A DNA stretch of 64,000 bases, from contig JAKCOZ010000021.1 of assembly GCA_022605955.1 (NCBI GenBank), forward strand, positions 13,690,161 through 13,754,160, in the 5' to 3' direction. The position numbers were made by a program, and so were the translations under genes. This DNA comes from Rallus limicola. Lineage: Eukaryota > Chordata > Aves > Gruiformes > Rallidae. Below are positions 11,891-22,540 of the stretch, piece after piece (positions within the stretch are counted from its first letter, which is position 1; the number at the start of each line of letters is the position of its first letter). The notes under the pieces are model-generated. The model searched no databases, was not told the DNA's origin, and saw only the letters and a program-made list of their open reading frames with translations.

Positions 11891-14800
11891 ATTAGATGAG
11901 AAGGGAATGAATTTGAAAATCTATTCCCAACTCAATTTTCATGAGCTCCTTCCCTCTTCAGGGTTCAAAGCTGCTTTTCTCTGTGGCACGAGGAACAACT
12001 TGTTAGCTTCGAGTTAAGCCTCAGAAAGATATACAGTGGTTTTATGGTGTTATAGCATAACTGGTAAACTCTGCTCAGGATTAATTCAGCCTCTGAGCAG
12101 CACAAGGTATCACCAGACAGGATTAGGATGTATTAGAAAAGCAGTGTGAAGGAAGGTTGCACGACGCCTACTTATGTTATACTTGGCTGTAAACCTGAAA
12201 GTCACATTAGCACCAAGTTCATCCAAAAAACCAAAGCAGCCCTAAAACCGTGCTTTATATGTGAAAGAAAGCTGGGCAGGAAAGGGCAGAGTTCAGGCTG
12301 CCTAGACTAAGCAATGAGCTGGTTTCATGGGATTTGGAGTTTGGAAATGGCTTGAAGAAGTACACGAGCTTGGCTACTTACGTGAAGTCTGTCCGAATGA
12401 CCCAAAACTCAATGATCAGCAAAGCTGGGCTAGGAAACTTGCCAGAACAGGCCTTTTCAGAAGATTTATGGTGCTTCCTGCTTCTTGTTCCCAGGCATAA
12501 CCAGGAAGCGAGCTGAGTAAAAATGGAAAATATTTTTTAGAAAAGTTATGAATCTCTTCTTCAAAGGTCAAAGAAGTTCATGGCAAAAGTTTTGTGTCAA
12601 CATTCAGGTCTTTTTTTCTTTCTTATCCAAATCCTACCCAGCAGCTGAGTGATGGATTATTAATCTGAAATGTTAAGGGTATTGATGAGAAAGACAAAGA
12701 GCAAGTTCACTGCAACCCAAAGCCAAAGCCACCAAATTAGAAAGCACAGGTTACTTAGTGTAATAATTTCTTATCCCCAGTGACAACCACTGAGGACTAA
12801 GGATCCCATTACATTAGACATCCAAAACACAGAAGGACAATCCACTCCAGCATAATACAGGAGGAGAGTGGGGGTGGAGAAAGGGGCATGAATGAAAAGT
12901 ATTTTATGTTCTGAATTCTAGTATCACAGAGGTTGAGATTTTCAAAGCTGCCTATGACATCTGGAGACCATCACTCTCCACAGAGGTATGACCATCTCAT
13001 GAATTCAGAGCCGCCTTATAATCTTTTTTTCAGCTCTTTCACTCCACATGTCAGATGCAGCTGAACTATGATCTGCTGAGCAGCTGAGCCAGGGAGGGAA
13101 ATGCGACCGTACTGCACAGCAGGAGATATGATGCTCAAAGGACACTGCTTGAAGGTATGGCCCAGCTGCAATGCAGAGTTGAAGCCCAAACCTACCACAA
13201 AGCCCAGCAAACCAGATAGCCTTTCCTGCTATATGATTTACCGCAGCATACAGCCTGGCCTGTCTCAGCTTACAGGATGTTCAGGTGTCTGCACTCACAT
13301 CAAGCCTGAAGAGCAGCACTAAGAGCTTGAAATATATGGTCTTTGGCCTTAACCATGAGGAAAGGCAACAGTTTTGCCATCCTGCTTCAATATGCACATA
13401 GCAATTACCTTAGCAAAGGCTGTGCAAGAGAATCTACTGGTTTGCACTCCCAGTCCATGCTCAAGGTTTCTGTACAATCTCTTCACATGGTTCGAGCACC
13501 ATGTGAAACAGCTCCTTGAGACAGGAGGAGAATATACATTTAAAAGTTGAGTTGAAGTATGGATCAAAGGGTTGAGAACCGTTTATTTTCCTATTTCATA
13601 TAAAGACACTCATTAGCTACTGGGGGCTTAAAATACCTGTAAGAATTTTTATTTACTCTGAGGCTGCATTGAAGCGGTTGGCATGAGAGCAGCTTTATAA
13701 AGCTCCTGAAAAGTCATTGTCTGAACACTTCAAAGAAAGAACCAATCCTCAGAGATCAGGCTGGAAACAAGCACCCACTCCACTGGGGAGCCCAAGTTTG
13801 TCCATACCCGAGGGCTGATATGCATTTTCATCTGCTCTTTCAGTCCTCTCGACTAGATTAAGCTCAAGTCCAATGGCCTTTCCCTGCTTTCAGTGTCAGT
13901 CATGTTCTTTTAACTTCTGAAATCCTCTTGTTTCCAACATTATGCTCTGATCTTTGCAAACAACAACTTGCAGTACACTTTTAGCTGTACCTGCAGTTCC
14001 CACCCCAATACATCCATACACAGAGAAATCTATTTGAAGGCTCTAGAGGGTCTGCACTGGTATTCACACCTTTTATTTTGCTGACATCTCTAATTACAAT
14101 CTAATTTTAGGTTTATCTTTGTCTTTGGAGAGCCTGGGCTCCACAATCAAGATCAAGACATAAGTGTCATTTCTCTCTCTCACCTCTGTGTGTCTATCAT
14201 CTTTGTTGTCCTAATGTCTGTATTTCCTAGATAACTTTTCAAATGCTAGAGATTTCAGATGGGTCAGGTCCACAAGCCTCAAACTCCTGATAGGTGAAGG
14301 TTTCCTTGGAGAGGCAAAGGGAGTAGAACAGAGAACTAGGCATAAAACTCATCAGGAGAAGGATCTTCAAACTGAGCTCATCTGGCCCATCAGAAATACA
14401 AGATTCTGCAAGTCTCCAGCAACTAATCAATGTGCTGATACAAGTCTGCTTTCCTCTGTTTGCAATTAGTCTGTTAAAACTGCTCTTGTACTAGTTATTA
14501 ATTTCACACTTCCAGTAAGACCTGACTTTGCAGCTGAGCCTGCCAAAACTCTGTCTAGAGCACAGGAAAGGGAGGGGTTACAGCAATGAAGGACCATGCT
14601 GTCCTGGGTACAACTCTGCTTGGTACCAAGGGCTCCAGCACAGTCTGTGGTTGCAGCTGGTTAGCACAGGATTAGTTGGAAGCCAACAGTTGCTGTAAAC
14701 AGATATTTGCCATATAAACCGTGGCTTAATCAAGAAAAGAAAACCTTTGATTTTGATCTATTTTCATTTAATTAATGCAAAGGTTCCAGGACAAGGGGGC

Positions 14801-16435
14801 ACTTTACTGCCAGTGTTACTGGAAGAACTACTTTTGGCAAGGCTTGTGTCGACACTAAAACATGCTGGAAACAGAATGACAGGCTCACAGTCACATCACC
14901 AAGCTGCCTTGCAGCCAGAACATTCAGAATTCCTAATTTTAATCAAAGGCATTATACCCCAAAAGACTCCTGCTCTGCCCATCCATGGGGAGATGTGCTG
15001 CCCAGCATGAGAACCTCCAGCACACCATACCAAACACAAAGTCTGCCACCTCTTTTTACTGTGAAACCACTTGGAATATCTCTGCTGGCTTTTTTTTTTT
15101 CCCCTCCTCCTTTCTTCTCTTAAAAGTGATGATATTGATGGATGGGTAAGGTCCTGTAAGTGGCAGCCACAAGATACACAAACATGCTGCTCGGCGAGGG
15201 TCAGCCTGTGATGTCTATACAGTAGTGCTCATGTTTTAGTCCATTGTTAAGGGAGATTGCTTTTCAACAGGCTGACAGGGTGCAGCTGCTGAGCAATTTG
15301 GAAGCCATCCTCTCTCCTCTTGGCTGTAGTCTCCCTGGGGGACAGCAGCGTGGGGAGCCGGCATCAACAGCCATGTGGAGTGGAGGGCAAGAAGAATGCT
15401 TTCCAATTCACAGGGAATTTTGACAAATATAAAAATCAAGTGTCATCTGCTGTCTGAGACATCAACTGAGCTGAGGTGATACAACGATGGCAGCCAGCCA
15501 TGTCTGTAGGATTGAGGGCATGGGAGGAAGGGGATGCAGGAGGGTGTGATGTCCATGGCCCAGCAGCTTTGGTGGATAGCACATATGATCAAGTAAATTT
15601 GGAGTTTTGGTAGTTAAGTTGCAGAAGAGATGGTCAAATGGAAGGTCCACATAACATTGCATAACACATGAATGTAGACCTCAACTTAAACCATACAGAT
15701 GCTACTTTAAGCTCCAGTGTACACAGAGTATTATGCTTGATAATCATTAGCATAAGCCTGCAGATGAACACTCCCTAAAGTTCCTCCTCTCATCTGGATT
15801 TTAGAGGTGGCAAAAGTCACCACCACCATTGTGCCCTGCTATGCACTGTGAAACTACACAGGAAAAGCCAAGCAAGTGTTCCCCCAAAAGCTACAGCATC
15901 CATAAGCAAGAGAGTAGTGCAAGAGGGAATGTAGAAGTCAAGGGCATTTGCAAAGCCATGTCATGGGAGAAGAATCAATAACTTTATCTACATGTCCCAA
16001 ATCTGAGATCAAACCCACAGTCATGTGCACACACATGAACAAGTATGCATAAACACATACCACAGGTATATACAAATGTATTCCAAAACAAAAGTTTAAT
16101 TAAAATGAAGATTGGATTGACATACTGAAATAATTTCAAAGTCAGTCTTAAGCTAAAAAGAAATTCAGACAAATTATGATTCAATGCATATTTAAAGTAT
16201 CCTCCTGATTTCATCTCTGCCCTGAAGTGATGCAAATTACTTTGGTTAAGGCATTTTATTGTTCTGGGCCCAGACTTATTCATGCTTAGTGATGCCATAC
16301 TTAAAAAAACCCAAAAAAAACCCTGAAAATTCCTAATTTAATTGGGTCTGGTTCCAAACTTCTTTGAACACATTTGCCACTATTAGATACTTTTTGCAGT
16401 TTTCAGGAAGACTGAATTTAGCTGTTGGTTCATAT
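11891..16435. other. non-coding single-copy DNA
   Basis: Only short frames on both strands (60 to 90 codons), none recognisable, and no repeat family identified. A polypyrimidine tract lies at 15089-15121. The patch around 13080-13320 is less AT-rich but has no supported coding content. Confidence 0.55.
15089..15121 (+). repeat. 33-nt polypyrimidine tract
   Basis: Uninterrupted C/T run, starting with T11 and followed by CCCCTCCTCC and T/C-rich sequence. It resembles a strong polypyrimidine tract, but no AG acceptor followed by an open exon is evident. Simple sequence with triplex potential. Confidence 0.8.
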
Positions 16436-16449
16436 TTCACAATTGTGAA
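16436..16449. repeat. 14-bp perfect palindrome
   Basis: TTCACAATTGTGAA is exactly self-complementary. It is short enough to arise by chance in 64 kb. It could bind a dimeric factor, but nothing else supports that. Confidence 0.7.
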
Positions 16450-16688
16450 TGACAGAATCATCAGGAAAAAAACTACCTTCAACTGACACATGTTCTGGTC
16501 TGGAAACATTCTGGTCTAATCCAACACTTCCTATCAGAGTGTTTTGGTCTGGGTGTGAGCTATCACAGTGATTGCTCCACTGCTCAAGCCATCAGGAGCC
16601 CAAAGAGCACATATGACAGCACTGCAAGGCATCTGGATTACAGGTAAAAGCTGTTGGAGCCTCCACCCAAATGTCCACCAGCAGCAGA

Positions 16689-17156
16689 TCAGACCCTCTG
16701 CCAGCAGGAGAAGATGGGAGATCTATAACCCAATGAAATTAGAACCAGCACAGCCTGGCTGGCATTGCTGGTTTTGAGGGTGCCTGGAGAATAATTTAGG
16801 CATGCCTCATAGTAACATATGACCACAATTGGAGCAATTATGGCACACACAAGTAGTAGCAATATTTGTGTCAAGAGGAGGAAGATCAAGTGTCCAACCA
16901 CAACCATAGAGTGGAGAAAGCAATATTCCAGTTTCTTTACTAACGCATTGTTTTCTGAATCACTGAAAACCATTCTGTCAACCCTAGATGCACTTTTTGT
17001 AGCCCTACAATGTTTCCAGGCCTCATTTTTATTATGCCATACACGAGGCTTTGCAGAGAGGCAGTCATCTTCATAACCCCTCAAAGTTACCATGAAGTTG
17101 TAAGGTCCACCTTTATCAACACTGAATGTAATGTATCTCAAGAAAGGAGCCTTCAA
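16689..17156 (-). other. 155-codon open frame with membrane-like segment, probably chance
   Basis: One of the two longest frames in the window. It opens with TTG rather than ATG. Residues about 85-118 are strongly hydrophobic (GHLIFLLLTQILLLLVCAII) and could span a membrane. A faint resemblance to the second membrane segment of BK-channel beta subunits (pattern LTQ-x-L-x-LL) can be drawn by eye, but the FWP motif and the cysteine pattern of that family are missing. Other frames overlap on the plus strand at 16819-17195, and no splice sites or promoter were recognised. I regard it as non-coding. Confidence 0.1.
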
Positions 17157-17953
17157 AGTCCTGCTGAGCTATTCTATTTTCCAGAAAGCAAATGACTTTG
17201 AAACATTCTCTTCATCTGACAGAGTTATCTGGAATCTATTTACATGCAAATATAATGATGTGGTGTTTGCAGTTAAAGACAAGATCACTCTAACCTAGCT
17301 CTCATGGTTTCCTTTTTATTTTCTCCTTCAAGTAAAATTATTCCAAAAATGTTGTTGCATTCAACAGATCCTTGTTGACCAGGCCAGGCCAGACCATCTT
17401 GGAAAGGGAGATGGTACCAGACAAACCACTTTGGCCAACGTCATCTGGACAGAGGAATAGCTGATCCATCTTTAGGCTGATCCAGTTTCCATACTGGAAA
17501 CATAAGGGAAGGCAAACCAAGGACATCCTTCCCCTCTCATCATTATACATTTGCTTCATTCAGCACAGGCCTCCCCTCATGCCTCTGTGGAAATATATAT
17601 TAAATAGCCTAAGTTTTCCAACCATAATAATTCACTTGTGAACTAGGAAATTCTATTAGTACAAGTTCTCCTTTAATTTAGTTTCACAACATCTGGTGAA
17701 CATAACAGCATTACTGGCAAAAAAAAACCCTTTCAAGTTGAACTTCTAGTAGGTTTTCAGGGAAGACAGTGAGACGTCGTGGGAGAGCTGAACACTGATC
17801 AGCACACAGCAAAAGCTGCAAATCACCCCAGTAACACCAGGATGATTAAAACCACTTTATCACTTTTTGTCTCTAATTTATGACAGCTGATTTAAGTGGT
17901 AGCCAAAGCAACAGCCTGATTGGCCAAAAGTAGTACAAAGCCTGAAATACAAA
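17157..17953. other. non-coding single-copy DNA
   Basis: Short frames only; no repeat family or RNA gene recognised. Confidence 0.5.
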
Positions 17954-18020
17954 GGGCCAGTTTTTGCTCCCATTGAAATCATTGACAAAACTCCCCTTGT
18001 CTTCAGTAAGGCATAATTTA
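17954..18020 (+). repeat. ancient interspersed repeat fragment, copy 1
   Basis: Contains TGACAAAACTCCC (17983-17995) followed by TTCAGTAAGG. The same 13-mer, with a similar downstream TTCAGTGGGA, occurs at 22489-22501. A 13-base match plus alignable flanks suggests two copies of one old amniote repeat rather than coincidence. The family is not named with confidence. Confidence 0.45.
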
Positions 18021-19144
18021 GATTCTAAGCCTTGCTGATGGCATGGTTTGAAGGTTTGCCATAATGCCTGTCTTTACATCTTCATGCTCCTGCAAACACC
18101 CACGCGCAGATAATATACACAGTGGGACTGGGCCAACTTCCACTCCACCCCCAGCAGTACTGCACAATCGCCCCAGCCCCATCCTGCTGTTAACTGACCA
18201 CCGCTGTGTTAATCACTTTTTTTCACTACAACAATACTTCATTCATTATTGCTAACTTAACCCACACCAGCCCAAGGATTTCCTGAGTAATAGTGCAATT
18301 CAAACTTACATCTGATCCAGCCTTCCAGCTGCAAAAAAGGAACACAGCTCCACGTTCCTCACAGGTCCTTGAAAAACCACACTAAAATGATACAGAAATA
18401 CAAATTAATGTTTCTATGCTTATCTGGTTCTTCAGTGGTTGCTCAGCCTTCCTGGCTAGGACAGTTCCATATACATTTAAAATATCAATCTAATCTGCCC
18501 AAAGAGCTATTGATTTATCAGCTCCATCTCAGTGTCGCTATTGAATGTCTTCAGAAACCTGCCAAATATGTCTATCCTTTCCACTACTTCTATCAGTCCT
18601 CTAGCCTCAATGTCAGCTCATCTATTGATCCAAAAGCAGTTCTGGCCTTCCAGTCTACTAGCTCTCTCCTCTCTTCATATTGTAGATGCTCTCATAATTG
18701 GCACATCAAATTTTAGCGCTTCTTCTCCAACAGCATTAATCTTAACAGTCCACTTCCTCTGAAATAAAATTTATGCAATGAAACCAAATGAGGAAGGGAA
18801 AAGGGAGGAGAAAAGAGAATAATTTTTAAAATATATGTGAAATAAAGAAGGAGAAAGTGTCTCTTCCCCCTAGTGTATATTCCTCTTATTAATTTCAGGG
18901 AGTATTTTGAAGAGTAGCCTAAATTTTCTGGGGACTCTGTCTCTACTAAAAGTCAAAAGAAGTTCAGAAGTTCCTTCAGGCTACCTTGCACAATTCCAGC
19001 TCTGTGCGCTAGAGCAAATCCCTTCCTTTCTCCATTAGCCTGACCCAAGATACTTTGTCTAGAAATCTCTGGAGACAACTTCATCTTTCTGTCCACACAC
19101 TACTTTTGTTCATTAATTCTGTAAAGGCACTTCTGCCATAATTC
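18021..19144. other. non-coding single-copy DNA
   Basis: Two overlapping plus-strand frames at 18369-18762 are unrelated to known proteins and are S/L-rich. An A/G-rich patch lies at about 18780-18860. No repeat family identified. Confidence 0.5.
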
Positions 19145-19545
19145 ATGCAAAATATGAAAAAAATACACCAAGTGACAACTGGAGGAATAAAGCGTCACCC
19201 ATTCCACCAGCAATTGGCTGCTATTTGCAAATCCAATCAATCTATAATAAATTATTATTCCCCACTTGTCAATGTGTTCTGCTCACTTATAGCTTACCTA
19301 ACAAAGTTCTGCAAGAGCTCAGGGCAGAAAGGGGATCTGTCGTTTGCTCTTTCATCTGTGCTGTTTTGTGAAGCCAGTGGCACCTGGAAGCTTGACGCAG
19401 CAGTACAACGCAGCAATCGCCAGTAGAAATGAACAGCTCCCATTCACAGGACCCCTTTCATACATTGTTCTGCTGATAACAGAGAAGGGACCCAAGGAAC
19501 CAGCTGAAAGGCAAACAAGCTTAGCTTATCCTCTCTTTTGAAATT
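19145..19545. promoter_or_regulatory. candidate conserved regulatory element (POU / PBX-HOX motifs)
   Basis: ATTTGCAAAT at 19223-19232 is a POU/octamer-like site. It is followed within 3 bp by AATCAATC (19235-19242, PBX-like) and an AT-rich homeodomain-like ATAATAAATTATTAT (19244-19258). GTGACAACTGG (19173-19183) and TTGTCAATG (19266-19274) flank it. The sequence is complex and non-repetitive, with more CpG than its surroundings towards the 3' half. The tight motif arrangement suggests an enhancer; conservation is not testable here. Confidence 0.3.
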
Positions 19546-21553
19546 CCATTTTAACACTCAATTCTTGGTTTCACTAAGAGTTTAAAGTCTGGTGAAATAT
19601 GAATTCAGTTGAGCAGATTTTTTTGAAGACGGGATTTCCTGTGAGCAAATGCCATATGAAAGCAGACCTCATTTTAAGGGAGCATTTCTGAAGCCTACCA
19701 ATTATTCTGTGTGCAAAAGGAAGGGTAACAATCACTTCAGTAACCTCCCAACAGCCCTATGGACATGCTCTTTGGGGAATGCTAAGTTAGGCTAAGTGTT
19801 GGTAAAACCACTGTGTTTATGTACAACAAAGACTGTACCCTACCATGTCTGTCTGGGGGAGTGAGTAATCCAAGAAGTACCTGGAGGGGCTGGTTTACTT
19901 TCTAAAGAAAAACAATATAACTTATTATAGAATAATAACTTTTTCTAGAAAAAAACCTATACAACTAAAAACTGCTTTCACTATACTGAAATGTACCACA
20001 CTCAGGAATGAACCGAAATGCACTGTTGGTACTAAGTGTTATCTATTTATATTTAGATGTTACTGATGAAACATCAGCTAAGGATACTCTGTTCAGGTCT
20101 GCATTTTTTCATATCTTTTTAAAACTAGTTATACTGATCAAAACTTTAATGAAGACTGAGCTATGCTTGTATAAAGATTACTTTCTCTGGCATAATTATG
20201 TCACTATGAATACTGAACTGACCCCACCTTTAGAAAGCAACCATTATAACTATAAGGATTTGGAAATTAAAACTATAACAGTACATTGAAGCAGTATGGT
20301 TTTCTAAGCAGACACAGGTCCATAAACTGCATTAATAAGCTCTGCCCTCTGCAGAAGTCCTGTGCTTCACTGGGTTATACACACGGCTCTTGCAGGATCA
20401 AGGTCTCTAGAATGTAGTTTATATGTGTAAACAGAAAGCTGTTTGCACAGAATCTTGCACTCAGCTACTTCATGCAAAAGGAAGCCGCAGAGGTTTGACT
20501 GGTCTTAAATTGTATCTTAGCTCTGCTTTTAATCTAATAATTTAATAAAATAAAATTTAAAAAAAAATCACCTGGAAAGAATCAGCAGCATTCTCAACCA
20601 TCACCACCCCTCTGCTAAAATCCACAGAGATAATTCCTGCAATCCAGCATATAACTTACCTGAGTATATAGAACCATAAACAGAGGAACATTTGAATGAC
20701 ATTATGAAAGAAAAGGAGGCCAGGAGATAAATATTTACATGAGTTTACAGTGCAAGGTATATAAGTGGTTAATAACCAAGTTGCTCTATCTTCATAAGTC
20801 ATAGAAAGCAGAGGAGAAATTCAGAAAACAAAAGCTTCGGGGTGTCAGCAAAATAGGGAAAAAAACCAAGAAATAGCAACCAAGGATTTCAGACCCACAG
20901 CCATGTGAGAGTCTGGAGCAAAAGGATGTGTTGTGCTAAGCTTGGCAGAATCACTCCTGCAAAGGGTTCCCTTTGATGGTTTATTTACAAACCAGTAGTA
21001 TCATCATAGATGCCCTACTTTTCAAAACCTGCTCTTATGCTCCTGCTGAGTAGGTAGGGTGGGTGTAGGAGGGCACAAAGCCTGGCCCCACAAGAAGAAA
21101 GAGCTTTGCTCTCCTCTGAGTACACTCAACTATGTGCAGGTCCAAGTAAGAAGTCCATATTTGTGAAAAAGTTTCATTGAAGTTGTTTAAACATTTGCCT
21201 TTCTAGTGTTTGTGGCTTATGACACCCACTTAGAAAATGGAAAATAACACTCTTTCCCCCTTTTCCGAACATGCATACTACTAGGCTGTCAGACATCAGG
21301 AGCAGGTTTGCCCAACAGGAACCTTGATCCTATTCCTGGCTCTCCTCTTGGACAACTACAGACATCCATTGGAGTCAAAGGCAGAGTGACAGCAACATGG
21401 CAATGCAGGAGGGCACACCTCTGCCCAGGCTGCCTGACCAAGTCTTCTCTGTGGTACAAAGACACCATTGTTGCCTATGAATCTATGCTCCCACATCACA
21501 TCCTCTAAGCAAAGGCTACCTAAGGGCCATTTGACAGATGATATACCTACACT
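19546..21553. other. non-coding single-copy DNA flanking the LTR
   Basis: No gene recognised. The frame at 21468-21845 runs from flank into the LTR and is therefore not a gene. An AT-rich, A-run-containing patch lies at about 20530-20570. Confidence 0.5.
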
Positions 21554-22069
21554 CGGCCTGGTTTTGGCAAGGATAGAGTTAATTCTCTTCCCTGAGGCTG
21601 GTATAGGTGGTGTTTTGGATTTAGATGAGAATGATGACAACAATACAATGAAGTTTTTAGTTGTTGCCAAGCAGTCAAGGACATTTCAGCCCTGCACAGG
21701 AAGGCAGCGGGTGTCCAAGAAGCTGGGTGGGGACACATCCAGGATAGGTTACCAACATGGCCAAAGGGATATTCCATACCATATGGCATCATGTTCAGTA
21801 TGCAACTGGGGAGTGGTCCAGGAGGCAGTCTGGCTTGAGAGTTAGCTGAGCATCAGCTTCAGCTGGTGAATAATTGTGCTGTGCATCACTCATTTTGTGT
21901 ATTTATTTAATATCATCTTCCTTTTCTGTCCTATTAAACCGTGTTTTAGCTCAATCCACAAGTTTTACCGTTTTTGCTGTTCAATTCTCTTCCCCCATCC
22001 TACTGCAGGGCAAAAGTAAGTGAAGACCTGGGCAGTTGCTTTACCTGTCAGCTGGGTTAAACCACAGCA
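21554..22069 (+). mobile_element. solo LTR of an avian endogenous retrovirus
   Basis: About 516 bp matching the layout of a widespread bird ERV LTR. It starts with CCTGGTTTTGGC-AGGATAGAGTTAATT, has 'ggtgttttggattta' and 'gatattccataccatatg' in U3, 'ccttttctgtcctattaaacc' with a polyadenylation signal, then 'ctcaatccacaagttttacc', and ends '...gctgggttaaaccacagca'. The terminal TG and CA are partly mutated at the 5' end. Flanking bases share ACTC, so a short target-site duplication is possible but ambiguous. No gag, pol, env, primer-binding site or second LTR follows, so it is a solo LTR left by recombination. Divergence and a degraded TATA region (about 21790-21800) indicate an old, inactive copy. 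The exact family (ERVL-like or ERVK-like) is not certain. Confidence 0.85.
21933..21938 (+). terminator. LTR polyadenylation signal ATTAAA
   Basis: ATTAAA sits in the R-region position expected for this LTR type, about 130 bp from its end. It could still terminate transcripts running in the plus direction. Confidence 0.5.
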
Positions 22070-22476
22070 ACTCAGAAGGTTGCAGAACTGAAATCTGAAC
22101 CTAGGCTTCCCAGACCCAGTTGTTGCTTCATCATCCTTCCATTGTACTAGCTAAACTTCGAGACACTTCACCTCTTTCTGTTTTGAGTCTGGCAACTCCA
22201 AAAAGGGAATGCTGTCCCTTGAGATACACAGTTAGCAAAAGAGGAAGCTGTCCCCAAAAACACTGAACCCATCTTTGCATAGGATAAACCTTTTGTTTAT
22301 CTTTGTGTGGATTCCAGGCCTTGGTAAGAACATGACCCAAGTGAATTACCACGTTATTGTAAGGTAATGCAGCTAATGCTGCAAACCTGATTGGACATGA
22401 GTACAATCAATAGAGATAAGCAGAAGCAGCAGCCAGATTTGTTGAATAAATGAATTCTTGCAAGTTACTTTCTCAG

Positions 22477-22540
22477 CTGCTCCATCAATGACAAAACTCC
22501 CATCGATTTCAGTGGGAAGTAGGATCAGGCCCTGATTTCT
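22477..22540 (+). repeat. ancient interspersed repeat fragment, copy 2
   Basis: TGACAAAACTCCC (22489-22501), then GATTTCAGTGGGA and AGGATCAGGCCC. It is the best preserved of three related copies. The motif 'actcccattgatttcagtggga...ggatcaggccc' recurs in reptile and bird genomes as old repeat debris (from memory, not verified). Confidence 0.5.

Noticed and set aside
15089..15125. Strong polypyrimidine tract as a splice acceptor
   Set aside because: It is not followed by a clear AG and an open, recognisable exon; treated as simple sequence.
21468..21845. 125-codon frame overlapping the LTR as a retroviral gene
   Set aside because: It starts in flanking DNA and runs through LTR U3 sequence, which does not encode protein in this family.
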